DNA from: Quercus robur | Taxonomy: Eukaryota > Streptophyta > Magnoliopsida > Fagales > Fagaceae | NCBI RefSeq assembly: GCF_932294415.1 | Contig: NC_065539.1 | Coordinates: 33,668,001-33,732,000, forward strand | DNA length: 64,000 bases | Reading direction: 5' to 3' | Shown: positions 32,884-44,934 of the stretch, in pieces | Position numbering within the stretch: position 1 is the stretch's first letter | How the letters are laid out: each line of letters starts with the position of its first letter | Program-made: the position numbers and the translations under genes | The notes under the pieces: model-generated | Databases searched by the model: none | Told to the model about the DNA's origin: nothing | Seen by the model: the letters and a program-made list of their open reading frames with translations, nothing else

Positions 32884-33526
32884 CATGAAGATATACTTGT
32901 TCCAACTTATCAGATTAAAATCTGATTGGAGAGGAAATTTGGATAACAAGTAGTTCTACTTACCAGATGCATTTTGGTTGAACGAAGTTAATTTGATATA
33001 ACCAATCCTACGGGAATCCCTCCCTGAACCAGGCACTTGGCATAGTCGTGACTTCACTGGATTTAGTGAAACTTTCTCTCGCCTGGAAGGCAGTAGTTGG
33101 TGAATTAGTAAATTTTTAAGTAAAATAAAAAATGCACAAAGAAAAGTGTTGATTTTTTTCCAGCTCAAATGAGAACTAAGCTCACCACCACAGCTGTAGC
33201 TCAGGCAGCCAAGGGTTGGGGAGGTTTTTGTCAAACCTTTGTAATTTAATAATGATACAAATATTCATATCAAAGTGACTAAGCTTAATGCAATAAAGCA
33301 TAAATATACTTGCTCAAAACTATCCTGGGATATCCAAAGTTAATTTCCCATTATTTTTTTATTTTTTGGTAATTACACAAGAATTCGGTGGGTCTTGAAT
33401 CCTCCAGGCCTCCACCTTCCTCTTACAAGGAGAGGAGGTGTCATTTGAGCCACAGCTCATTGGCAATTTCACTGCTAGCAAAATTGGAATAAAGTTTCCC
33501 TCAGTCATTTTTAAATTCATGCACTC

Positions 33527-33561
<35 letters not shown>

Positions 33562-36500
33562 CACGTCAAAGCTACATGCTTTATTTCGGGTCCACTACGA
33601 ATGGTCAATTCCACTGAACTTCCTTCAGGTCCCCTGCAATTTAATTAAAAAGTTTAAGCAAACTAGAGAAGAAATGAAAGGGTGAAAACCAGGCTGAAAA
33701 TAAAAATGTGCTGCTAAAAGATTTCTATTAAATCAGATGTAAAGTATAATCATCATGAAACTGTTCACTTAAAACAAGCTCAGGTCAGTTGCCAGATCAA
33801 TAATCACTTAGTTTTGAAGTGGCTACATCATACACTTACACATGGTAGCTGTCCTCTAGTCTTGGGCTTTTCTCTTGTGTGTAGTGAGAATCATTCCATT
33901 TTGGAATTGATTATATGGTTATATTATCAAACCTAGGCTAAGGTACAAGTGATAGCCCAATGGTAATGACATCCTTTGTGGTGTCCAATGTTTGTGATTT
34001 GAACCCCACTTCCCCCCTCCCCCACTATTTACCTATCCAAAAAATAAACCCTAGGCTCTAAGATCTGATCCAACAGGTGGCACCATTAACATTCAGAATA
34101 TCCTTCTATGTTTTAGCTGTCCCAATTTCATAGTAGCATAACCTTTAATAATACACTTCCCTTTTCTTTTACCACTTCTAAATGAGTACAAAAACCCATA
34201 CTAAATATCCTCAGAATATCCTTCTCTACAGTTGCTCCCTTTTTCCAAATCTCCAATGCCATTTCCCTGAGAGGGCTCAATTAAAGGTGCTTCATATTCA
34301 GATACCTAACATGCCCTCTTTCTCCAAAGAGTACATTATACCTCAATTGACTAAATGAAACTTAGTTGAATCACTCATTCCTCCCCTCAAAAAAGTCTCT
34401 TTGGAGATTTTCCAACCTATTGGAGATATGAAAGGGCATTGTAAACAAAGAAGTAGAGTAGGGAGCGAAGATAATATACTCTTAATTAGAGTTATTCTTC
34501 CTTCCTTGAATAAGTACAACTTTTTTCATCCCACAAGCCTTCTCTCCGCCTTTTCAATCATCGTATTCTAAACATTCCGAGCCTTAGAGGAAGAGCCTAG
34601 TGTAAGTCCCATGTAATTCATAGGCAAAGAACCCAACTTACAACCCAAATTGATGTAAGATTCAAAACCCAGTTTCTCTACTTTCAAAATACAACCCAGG
34701 ATCAACTCGTCTCAATTTTCTTGAGCTGCCAAAAAACTTGTTATAATGCCATTGATTATAATGAAAAATGAACAGTTAATATATAGAATTAGATCCAGTT
34801 CTTCACTTATCTCCAAACCCAAACCTTAAAAATAGGAAAGTAAACACTCCCAATTCACATGGTCATACGACTTTTCAATATCTAACTTGCAAATAATTCC
34901 ATGTACACCACTCCATATACAGCTATCCAACCGTTCATTAGCCATAAGCACATAATCAAAAATTTGCCTACCTCCAACATAGGCATTTTGGGAGGATGAT
35001 ACAAGGTCTCCAACCACTTTCTTTAATTGGTTAGCAAGTACCTCCACAAGTGATTTATACACACTCCCAATCAAACTAATAGGATGAAAATCCCTTATAT
35101 TCCATGGTCTTCTTAGGAATCAAATATGTGTGTATATATATAATTGGAATTAAAGCAATAAATGAGACTTTTAATGACTTCTTAATTTTGCAGTAGTTAT
35201 AGAACTTCTCAAATGCCTGTAAAATATACCCCTCTATAGTGTCTCAACAATGTTTGAAAAACATCAATGTAAATCCATCCAGCCAACTTCTCCCCATCCA
35301 TATCATGACTTCTTAAATTTGCAGTAGTTGTAGAACTCCTCAAATACATGTAAAATATTCCCCTCTACAGTGTCCCAACAACATTTGGAAAACACCATTG
35401 TGAATCCGTCCAGCCCTAGTGCCTAATCACCATCCATACCATGTAAAGGCCCAAAATTTCTTCTTTTTCAAATGGCCTCTCCAACCATCTGCTACTATTC
35501 TCATCAATAGTGAACATCAATAATCTTTCCACACAGGGTCTCTAGAGTTCTAGCTCAAAATTTAGGTCTTTATAGAAATGTACAGCTGCATCCTTCACTT
35601 CTCTCTCTTCTAAGTGTAGCACACCATCCACACACACATCATCCACTTCAAGCTTACTAATAAAATTTACTCTTCTATGAGAGTTCCTCAAGATGCGTTA
35701 GTATGCTTAACACGGAGCTAAACTCTGACCACCCCGGTCTTGCCTTCTGGTATGCATATTACCAGGAATCGTCTCAAAAGGAAAGCATACTTCAAAATCA
35801 AGAAAAGGTTAATGATTCAAATTCATTACAAACTGAAGGAACTTAATTCTTTACAGATTCAATAAAGGCTACAATACATGCATTATTTTCTACGCAAAAA
35901 GTGGGAATTGGATAATCTGTTCTGTAATTATAGGCTTATTATGACATGAGATGTGGCATAAACTCGACAATGTTAAGAGGGATTCATGATATGGAATTTC
36001 AATATTCATTTGGAAAATACTCCTAGTGCTAAAACTCAGGCACCTTATGGACATTTATCAATATCGCCATCGAAGACACCATGGCATAAAGTTGGGCTAC
36101 TTTGAATTGCTTCTTGGTACATTTCAATTTGCAAACTACATCAAGGAGAACTAACTAAACAGTAAAGCACGCACACACACACACCAAAAAAAAAAAAAAC
36201 AACCCATCCAAGAGTCTGCATATTCTTTTCTCTTTTTGCGCATGGAAGTGTGTGATAACCGAAGAATGGGACTTCAGCAATAAGTTACAATGCAACAACA
36301 TTATTGCATTTACTATATCAGAAAAATAGCAGATATTTGACAGGTTAAGAGGTTGGCAATGTAAGAAACTCACTGCAACCGCTCTGCTGCGTCATATATG
36401 CCCATCATTTCTGTACTTGTATCATCAATTGCCAGAATAACATCACCAGACAAAATTCCAGCCCTGGTTGCAGGACCTCCTGGAGCAGCTGAAATAACAA

Positions 36501-39500
36501 CAAGTCCTGCAGGTGATCCATCAAATTGTGTGGGATAGCCAATTGACAGGCCTACACCTGTAAGAGCACCTTGAGTCCCAGACTGCCTTCAAAGAATATA
36601 TTAACAGATTTTAGGGATAATTTTTATATGCATCTAAAACCCACTTAAGTAGACAGTATCAAAATTTTGTATAGCATAGCTAGTAATTTAAGGCACAAAA
36701 TATATAAAATACAGAAATGAAAAAAAAAAGTATTATAAATTTGGCATAAAACACATAAATAAAGAGGACATAAACAGAAAAGACAAAAAGAACACGTACA
36801 TATGTTAGATTACTTCTTTCACTATATTCCAATTTAGCAACATGCTTATGTAGTTATGCTATCTTAGTATAATTTCATAAGATATTGTCAGAACCAACTA
36901 ATTGAGGATATTAATTAAAAAATAATTTAATCCATTAAGTATACATTTCTTCAATATATAGGAGTTTCTGTTTGCAAGCCAAAGATGCAGTATACCAAGA
37001 TGGCATGAAGAAATAGCATCATACGCGCAAACTCTTGAACTTTTCAGGCTCCAGAAACCGAGTAAAAGGATCATCCAGTGTGGCAAGCATCTTCCTTATT
37101 GCCGTATCTGAATGCAAATACACCACTAGGATTTAGCGAGGAAGTACATAGGGAAGACAGAAGTACTAATTTTAACTAATAAGTAATTGCAATGAAATGA
37201 TAGAACAGGTTTAAAGTTACTCGTATTGAATTACAAAAAATCAAATACAGCATATCACAAAACCATCTATGTATCGAAACAAGGTAAATTCCCAATCATA
37301 TTTCTTCTAGAAAATTCATTCTCTCTCCAACACATTTAACACAATCACATACTGCAACAAGTAGAATTAGCAATCGAATTTGAATTCACATTGCCCTAAA
37401 GTTGAGGTAGAAGAAACAATAGCCTATTCAAAGACATGGTGGGATCTCCAGAAAACAGTCTATTCAAGCAATCTTTAAAATTCCTAAATGAAGAGTTTCT
37501 GCGGCTAAGCTTTCCAAGAAATTAACTGTCCTAACATTTTTAGAAATCAAAGGAGGCATGACATGCAGAAGTTCATTGTACACGTTCAGCACATTGATTT
37601 ATCGTAATCTGAAAAACCATTAAAGAGGTGGTAAATCAATGGCATCTAGGCATATCACATATTCAGCCTCCATAACAAAGAGATGGTGAGTGAATCATTG
37701 GTTCAAATCCAAACAAGATGCTCATTATGTTTAATCATAAAAGTACATCAGGCAAATGAGCATGAGACTATGCAATAAAAATATGATTTATCCCATCTGG
37801 AACCACTGCTGAATCCTTTCCGCACATTCAGTATATAACTCCAGGTTACCACATAAATACTAGACTATTATTTGGGCATATAAACCCTTTCTCACTGGTA
37901 AGACAGAAAACCACCATAATTAAATTATTACAAATAATGCAAGCCATACATGTCTGTTCTCGTGTGTTCATTGGTTCATTGCGCAGTGCATTTTCTCTGT
38001 ACCGAAACCAACTCTGTCCATTAAAAGTTTTGTCAACATATGCACGATCAATTGTTCTCCATGCCTCTAAGAAGAGGAGATTCTCTTCGGTGAGGGCCCC
38101 TGAACAATGACTATAAGTATTACAATGAAAAATAAAAATAAAAAAAATCTAATTCTTCAATATTTGGAATTTCCCAGAAAATTATTATAAGAGATTAAAC
38201 TTACAGGATGGACTCTTACTAACAGAAACAGAAAGTGACATGACCAGCATCACTCCAACGAGTAAATGGACGGAAAGAACAGAGACTTGCCACCTAATTT
38301 TTTCATAACAGTCTATCACTTTTTGAAGAGTGCCCGAGTATCTCCTCAATTTGAAGTGTCCATAACTTATTGAAAAAAAGCCACACTTTGAAGATAAATT
38401 CTTATGAAGGCTTGATATAGATTGAAGCAAGAAATAATGTTTAGAAGTTCCATCAGTATTACTAAAATTCCTTGGCTTGTTTCTGGCATTTGTCCTTTTA
38501 CACAGTAAGCGACTCCTTAATTGAGCTTCTACAATCCTAATGGGGTAAGGTTTCCATGGCAGCACCTGGAAAGAGTCCAACTGAAATTGTAAAATAGCCC
38601 CTTGACTACAATTCAAAAGGCTCACATGCAGACATTCATACAGCACTATTTTTCAGGATACACTGAATTTCCGAGACCTTTCACCAAAGTACAGTATAAG
38701 GAAATTGGAAGTTGAGACTGCCAGAATGGATTTATTTAATAGGAACAAAAAGCATACAGTGCCATACATTAAAATTGTAGTAATGATCCAGTTACAAGTA
38801 ATCTTTCTTGCAACATGGCTCACCGTGAGTACAAAATTGAAGTTGTAAACCGGGTCTAGTAATAAGGCCAAAATTTTTGTTTCATACGCCACACCCAACC
38901 CCACCCCCCAAAAAAAAAACAGTTAAGCTTATGCGTACAAGTTCTCATTTTCTTCAAAATCCACATATTAAGAAGGAAACAGTTTCAATTAAAAGCAGTA
39001 AGCTCAAGATAACATAAAAGAAATCCAAGAAGCCAGACTCCCCACAAAGCAAATCCGCGGAATTTATTCTTTTGTTGATAATTCGTTAGTTACAACAACA
39101 GGGGTGGGGGGATTTGAGCAATTGTGAGAGCAGGATATGCCACAGACCTACAAGGCCCTTGGCCAAATCTGCTGAATTGGAATCAGATTACATTGCATTC
39201 ACCACATTTCTCCGCAACCAATTCAAAAATATAAAGATAAAAAAACTTTATCAGGTTGTTGATTCATTCAAGCTTTTAAGTCTCATAGGTTCAATCTAAA
39301 ACCAAGCTTAAATTAATCAAATTGGACGAAATCCAAGCAAGCAGCAAACAAATTCATCTAAGCCAAGCTTGAAATTCGCATAACTAAGCCAACAAACAAA
39401 ACCCAATCACGTCATTTTTTTTCCAACATTAACTCCACAAAATCCACAGCAACAAAATAAAACATAAGAAATCAGTAAAACCATATTTCATTTTCTTAGA

Positions 39501-39655
39501 AACAATAGGAAAGGCAATACTATGAAATTGGATTTGATTGAAATGAGTACCTGTGGAGTGGCTGCCTTGGCGGTGAAGTTAGGGTTCTTGTAGGTATAAG
39601 AGATAGCGAAATGAGGAGATAACAAAGCAGTAGAAGAGCTTGCGAGAACCTCCAT
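30737..39655 (-). CDS. CTPA: Carboxyl-terminal processing peptidase, chloroplast (CtpA, D1 protease), 13 exons, 546 aa
   Basis: CtpA is a thylakoid-lumen serine protease of family S41 that removes the C-terminal extension of the photosystem II D1 precursor, needed for the oxygen-evolving Mn cluster. Exons, minus strand: 39655-39551, 38565-38205, 38099-37950, 37107-37025, 36582-36374, 33633-33565, 33082-32964, 32573-32498, 32422-32381, 31769-31661, 31205-31108, 31034-30941, 30862-30737. All junctions are GT/AG and join to one 1641-nt frame. A transit peptide plus a hydrophobic stretch near residues 130-150 ([17 protein letters not shown]) fit bipartite lumen targeting. [16 protein letters not shown] opens the mature part; a PDZ-like domain spans about 240-325. 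The catalytic pair is Ser448 (GTASASEI) and Lys473 (PTYGKG), 25 residues apart as in known family members. No defect is seen. Confidence 0.95.
32846..32878. repeat. (AT)n microsatellite in CTPA intron 7
   Basis: Uninterrupted AT dinucleotides, about 16 units, between exons 7 and 8. Confidence 0.9.
33345..33478 (-). mobile_element. tRNA-derived SINE in CTPA intron 6
   Basis: On the minus strand an A-box-like GCTGTGGCTCAAATGAC (about 33441-33457) is followed by a B-box-like GAGGATTCAAGACCC (about 33390-33404), then an A-rich end. This is the Pol III promoter layout of plant SINEs. Same orientation as the host gene. Confidence 0.55.
33531..33560. repeat. (GA)n microsatellite abutting the exon 6 splice donor
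   Basis: On the minus strand exon 6 ends at 33565 with ...TTTGAC|GTGAGCTCTCTCTCT: the (CT)n tract begins about six bases into the intron, so it forms the immediate downstream context of the 5' splice site. Confidence 0.9.
33945..34046 (+). mobile_element. tRNA-derived SINE in CTPA intron 5
   Basis: The A box GATAGCCCAATGGTAATG (33951-33968) and the B box GTGATTTGAACCCC (33994-34007) are about 30 bp apart. Opposite in orientation to the host gene. Confidence 0.6.
34240..35700 (-). mobile_element. Degenerate LINE reverse-transcriptase fragment in CTPA intron 5
   Basis: Minus-strand frames read [19 protein letters not shown] (about 35610-35555), then RT motifs [37 protein letters not shown] and [18 protein letters not shown] (35074-34830), and [12 protein letters not shown] near 34260. 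Frameshifts and stops are frequent and no ends are recognisable. A segment of about 145 bp is duplicated in tandem (about 35165-35300 and 35305-35440). Together with the SINE it explains the 2.7-kb length of this intron. Confidence 0.8.
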
Positions 39656-39931
39656 TCACAGGCACTGGCCTCGGACAGCAGAGAAGAGCAGAGCTCTTTG
39701 GGTTCTCCCTTATCGTTGGCGTTTTGGACTTTGGACTTTGGACACCCAAACTGGGCCAGAGTCCAGAGACCTTAATTTCATATAGCTGTCCTTTATTGCT
39801 GTTGATTAAATGAAACTTTGGGCCTTTAAGCATCCCTTTCCCAGTTCCCAAACATCTAATCAATCTCTATTTGATTCATTTATGATTTTCTACTAAACCA
39901 AAACTTCATTTTGAATTACCAAGACGCAAGA

Positions 39932-40042
39932 CTCTTATAACTCAATTAGAAGTTTTTATATTTTCAATAAAGACGTCCATAGTTCAAACCTCTCTACCCT
40001 ATTGTAATTACAAATTATAACTTTTACCAAAAAAAAAAAATG
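39932..40042 (+). mobile_element. Possible SINE upstream of CTPA
   Basis: CTTATAACTCAATTAGAAG (A-box-like), CATAGTTCAAACCTC (B-box-like) about 43 bp later, and a closing A11-12 run. About 280 bp upstream of the CTPA ATG on the opposite strand. Confidence 0.5.
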
Positions 40043-40447
40043 TATTTTGAATTAATTTAACTCATGGTGTCTAGGTGCCATTCAATGCACTTAGGAATGT
40101 TAAAAAGACTCGGCAAGCCCAAACCACCTGTCATAGTCAAAGGATAATGACAGTTTCAATTGTGCTATCAATCGAGCATCGGGTTTGGTTTTTGGAAGAA
40201 GATAAAATAGATGATTAATCGGGTGTCAAGCAGAAGAAAAATTTACCAATCAAACACAACCCTATTGACTAATAAGTACACATGACTTTTACACGCCATT
40301 ATACCCCCCAATTCTTTGAAATCTAAAATCCTAATCTCATTTCTTAAGCTTCTTGCTCGATTTTCGATTCTCTCACTCAATCAATCACTATCATCCATAT
40401 CCCTTAACGCCATTCTAATGCCTCCTTAACACCACCGTTTAGTATTG

Positions 40448-40479
<32 letters not shown>

Positions 40480-42046
40480 GTAAATATTGCACTTTGCATC
40501 TTGAGAAAATTCAATTTTCAACACAAGCAACTAAAAGGAAAAAAAAAATGTTCATTTCACATAATACAAAAACTCCAACTTTGATCTTGAGTAGAAATTT
40601 AAATTATAATTGGTCATCATCAAAACTGTCAGACCGTGTGCCTTACCAAACCATCCAACGACCAATTGGTAAAGGATGAGGGGACACAAATCTTTTATAA
40701 CATTCGATTGCAGACCATGCCTATTGGTATTGGAGCGAATTGTGAAATCCCTCACAGAAACCAATGGAAAAATACTTGTTTTCCAGAATAAAAAATAAAT
40801 GTTCAAAAGCTCAACTTATAATTGATAAATTTCGGTTCTAAATTGAATTGGAATGACTAGGGTTAATCCTTCCTAGTTTGATTGGTCCTAAATGTGCTAA
40901 AAGCCAATCTAGTACTTTGGTTTTAGTGATTTGAATCCTTTTTGCTCCACTTGGTATTACAATTGAATTTATATATATTCAAGAAAAGACAATTGTATGG
41001 ATAATTTAAATGACTTTAATTTCATTTAGGATCAATCACATCATATTTAGAGTCTAATCAGCTAAGGGAAACAAGATTTGAATTATCCTTCAAAAAATAT
41101 AAAAGGGTATATGTTATATATAAGAAATTATAGAATAGGGTGTTGTTTGGCACTCTGTATACCGAACTAGGACATAGCATGCCGACTGGCACTTTGTCTC
41201 CTTATTAACCACAATTATGATTTTTTTAATTATTTCCTCTCCCAGTTAAACTATAAATAATTATTTTAATATCTTATGAGCTTATTTACAAATTTAAATA
41301 ATTAAAGCTTAGATATATATATATATATATATATAAAAGTATATTTTATACACACATATATACCCAAATTGAGCCACATATTTACAAGTTTTTTTCGCAA
41401 ACACATTATTATGTTTAAACTTACTCGTTTAAAAGTCATACCTAAACTTGGGTTTAAACTTAGATTGTTTGCTAAATAAATGATTATGATCATGATTTTT
41501 TTATTCATAAACAACTTGATTTAGCCCTTTTAATAGTTGAGCCTCCAATCAAAAAAATAAATAAATAAATAAAATAGTTAAGCCTAAACATAATCTTGAA
41601 CTTGACGTATTTGTTAAATAAATGAACATACAAACCTCCTTTCGATTCAAACTTGAATGGTTCATAAATACCTCAATTAATTTAGAGTCGTATGGAAAAT
41701 GGACATTAAATAATTCTATTCCAAATATTTAGATTAGATCTGTAAATGTACTCAAATTATAATAGGTGTCCTAGATCATTGGATAATAAAACATTTGTGG
41801 TCCTACTATAATAATCACTTTTCTATGCTTTTATTAGACAAGTGGAGTGTCACTCACTTTTCTTAATCCCGCAAAAGCAAAAGGGTATTTTAGAAAAATT
41901 AATGCAACCTTGACAAATAAAAAGGTACACTAATGTCTATTATCCAATTCCAAATATAAATATTTTATGCTAAAAAAAATTCATATTAATGGATACTTTT
42001 AAGGCATTTGTTACTTAACATTTTTAGAAAAGTTTTAGGTTACGTT
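40043..42046. other. Intergenic AT-rich DNA
   Basis: No gene recognised. A (CT)n tract lies at 40448-40477 and an (AT)n tract at 41313-41334. ORFs of 60-84 codons here are AT-driven and show no family features. Confidence 0.5.
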
Positions 42047-42315
42047 TGGATTCGGCTAAAAAAGCCAGCGCGTCTGCATCTGACGTTTTTCTTTTTTTTG
42101 GGCACGCGTTTAGGAGACAAATTCACTGTGGCGGCTACTATTCATGCATTGTTCAGTGCATGAACAGTAGCCATAATATTTGACTTTTCAATCCTTTTTA
42201 GCACATCAGTGGGTCCGTGCACCCACAAATCTCACTGTTCACGGTACTATTCACACATTTAAAAATTATTTTACTACATTATTTTTCAATTTTTAATTAT
42301 ATTTAAACGGATCCT
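42047..42315. mobile_element. MITE related to 17965-18235
   Basis: Starts TTACGTTTGGATTCGGC and ends TTTAAACGGATCC. It shares GCGTCTGCATCTGACG-like and GGTACTATTCACACATTTAA phrases with the copy in the Helitron. Contains a small inverted repeat TTCATGCATTG/CAGTGCATGAA. Confidence 0.65.
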
Positions 42316-42883
42316 TAATACCACTTTCATAGAAAATATAAAAAATTGTTAAATAAGTTAATTACTATTTTTCAAAAATATTCATTAAACTAATACCCTA
42401 AAGTGTCCGTTAACCTAAAAAATAAAAAAAATAAAAATAAAAATAAAAAGCCAATTATAAAAGATAAGATTTTTTTTTTCCCTCAATAAATGATGAGATT
42501 TGTAAGGTGGGCGACCGTACAGATCATAAAGCAACTTTTGATTCTTTGGCTGAAGTCAACAAAGCCGCCTTTAAAGTCATCTTTTTAAATCATATTGATG
42601 CTTACCAAAATCTTCCAAGCATTGCTTTTACAATAGAGGTTTGTCTTTTACGTTTGAATACTTTGATTGACCATTCTTCATTCAACAACCAACATGATTC
42701 CTTTTTCTTTATGTGAAATGTAATTTCGTTTACTTGTAATGTGGATGCAAATTTCTCGGTTGCAGTCTTGGTCTATCACTACTTTTTTTCGTCGATGTTT
42801 CTCTCTTTTTTATTAATTTATGATGGGCTTAAATGTAGGACATTGTTGTTTTTGGGTCACGGAGTTACAGAAATTAGCGGGTC
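42316..42883. other. No supported gene
   Basis: A 69-codon frame (42507-42716) has a more mixed amino-acid composition than its surroundings, but I find no motif or splice context to support it. Confidence 0.3.
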
Positions 42884-42890
42884 AGTATCA

Positions 42891-43467
42891 GGGTAAAAAT
42901 GGCCTATTACCATCAATTTTAGAAATAATTTGCCTAGAAACACTGTTTCTCAACTATATAGCAATGTACCACTTTTTCTGGTACTCGAGCTTGTTTTTTT
43001 AATCCACTGTCGCCCCATATTCAAGGAGCCCTATAGTGGCGTTTTTAAGCCCTATAGTGACGTTTTCGGGCCCTATAGCAGCATTTTTAAGCCCCCATAC
43101 CAGGTTAAGGGGCCCTATAGTGACGTTTTCGGGCCCTATAGCGGCGTTTTCCTGCAAAAAAATTTTTATAAGGCCCATAACAGGTTCAAGGGGCCCTATA
43201 GTGGTGTTTTTAATCCCTATAGTGACGTTTTTGGGCCCTATAGCGGCGTTTTCCTGCAAAATTTTTTTATAAGTCCCCATAACAGGTTCAAGGGGCCCTA
43301 TAGTGGCGTTTTTAAGCCCTATAGTGACGTTTTCGGGCCCTATAGCGGCGTTTTTTTTTTTTTTTTTTGAGAAGTACCAGAAAAAGTGGTATATTGCTAT
43401 ATAGTTCAGAAACAGTGTTTCTGGGCAAATTATTTCCAAAATTGATGGTAATGGGCCATTTTTGCCC
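42891..43467. mobile_element. Foldback transposon with about 100-bp inverted ends and internal tandem repeats
   Basis: Left GGGTAAAAATGGCC... (42891-42990) is the inverse of right ...GGCCATTTTTGCCC (43365-43467), sharing AAACACTGTTTCT and TACCACTTTTTCTGGTACT. A 7-bp TSD AGTATCA flanks it exactly (42884-42890, 43468-43474). Between the arms, CCCTATAGTGACGTTTTCGG and CCCTATAGYGGCGTTTT units alternate about ten times, with GGTTCAAGGGGCCCTATAGT as a higher-order unit. The ORFs reading the repeats in several frames are not convincing proteins. Confidence 0.85.
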
Positions 43468-43474
43468 AGTATCA

Positions 43475-44079
43475 ATACACGTTGCTTAATGCTTATTACA
43501 CACAAACATTTTTTTTTTTTGGCACTAAAATCGTGAATTCATAAACGGTGTAAAATAAACATCACTCATTCTTTTATGCGAAGGTCAATGTCAATAGTGG
43601 AATCAAGTGTATTGATCCTCCCTACTATTCGATACTCCATAATAATTACCAATAAAAAATTAGCTCAAATATCATGTTTTACTTCTTTTTTTTCTTTTTT
43701 CTTCTAAAGACTAAAGGTAGTGGAAGGAGGAAAATCATTTTGTACTCCTGAAATACCATAAATGCGTACTCTCTCCTCTCACATAAATGGTAAATCTCAC
43801 TAATTAAATTTATGATGAAACCCACCATTCATGTGAGAGGGGGTATTACGCGTTTATAGTACTCCGGAAGTACCTAATAATCTATCCCAAATGCATGGTG
43901 AGTAGGTGACCAACCAGTTTTACTAAAAATAAGCAAGTTAACCATATGCAATTAATTATTCGGCAAAGAAAAGAAAAACAAAGACGTCAATATTACAATG
44001 AACTTGCATCAGCATATTCATTTTTTTGAATAGATAATTAATTGCAACAAATTAATCTCAAGTCTCTTTTCTCATCATT
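43475..44079. other. No gene seen
   Basis: AT-rich DNA between the foldback element and the copia element; nothing recognised. Confidence 0.5.
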
Positions 44080-44084
44080 ATTAA

Positions 44085-44238
44085 TGTTAATGTGTATTAA
44101 GGTATGTGGGCTTTAAGCCCACCTTGTTTACTTGTATATCACGTTTACTTGTATTGCACACTTTGCCTCCTATATAAAGGCACTCATGTATATTCTATTA
44201 CTTGAGAAATATAATACACTTATTCAGTATTTCTAACA
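44085..44238 (+). repeat. 5' LTR of the copia element
   Basis: Contains the TATA box CCTATATAAAGG (about 44170-44181). Matches the 3' LTR with scattered differences. Confidence 0.9.
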
Positions 44239-44250
44239 TGGTATCAGAGC
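44239..44250 (+). promoter_or_regulatory. Primer binding site (initiator tRNA-Met)
   Basis: TGGTATCAGAGC immediately after the LTR, the classic copia primer site. Confidence 0.9.
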
Positions 44251-44934
44251 CACTGCTCTAACTTTATCTTAGCAATCTTATCTTTATTGGTGTTACTCCA
44301 TTCTCAACATTGCTTTCGCCATCACAACAACCGTCGCAGCCTTGAACCTCCAACATCTTTCAACCGTTGTCCTTGGGTTTCGAACCTACAGCTACCGCAA
44401 TTAAGGAGTTTCACACCGCAAAGACCACTGCCCTTTGCATCATTGCCGCGAATATTGCTCCAATTAATTTTCTGCAAGTACCACTAAGATCATCTTGCGC
44501 CGATATACAAACTCATGGAAGGAGACCACACACGCCCCCATGCACCGCTCAAAGTTTCTGAGCAGCAGCCCATGCACCCTACGCGCCACTGCACATCTGG
44601 GTTGTACATCCATGTGCTCCCACGCACCGCATCTTTAGATCATGCGCCCTCACATGCCTCACACACCTTAACGCTCCTGTTGACGTCATTCTGCCACGTC
44701 AGCCCTAGTTACGTCATCGCTGACGTCACTTGCTTGTGTCATCGTTGACGTCACTTGCCTGCGTCAGCTGATGACGTCATCATTTGACTTCTGGAGATTT
44801 GACCGTTAACTTTTAGTAGGGTTGACCGTCGACTTTTTCCTAGAGTTGAATTTTTGCAGTCTTGGTGCTCCTTACCCAGTTTTTCACGTAGATTTCATTT
44901 TTGCAATCTATTTTTGCATATTTTTCTTCTAAAT

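Noticed and set aside
34826-35074. Separate gene in CTPA intron 5
   Set aside because: RT motifs of a LINE with frameshifts on both sides; no complete ORF.
42930-43505. 146- and 168-codon ORFs over the foldback element
   Set aside because: Translations of the CCCTATAG repeats; both strands and several frames are open.
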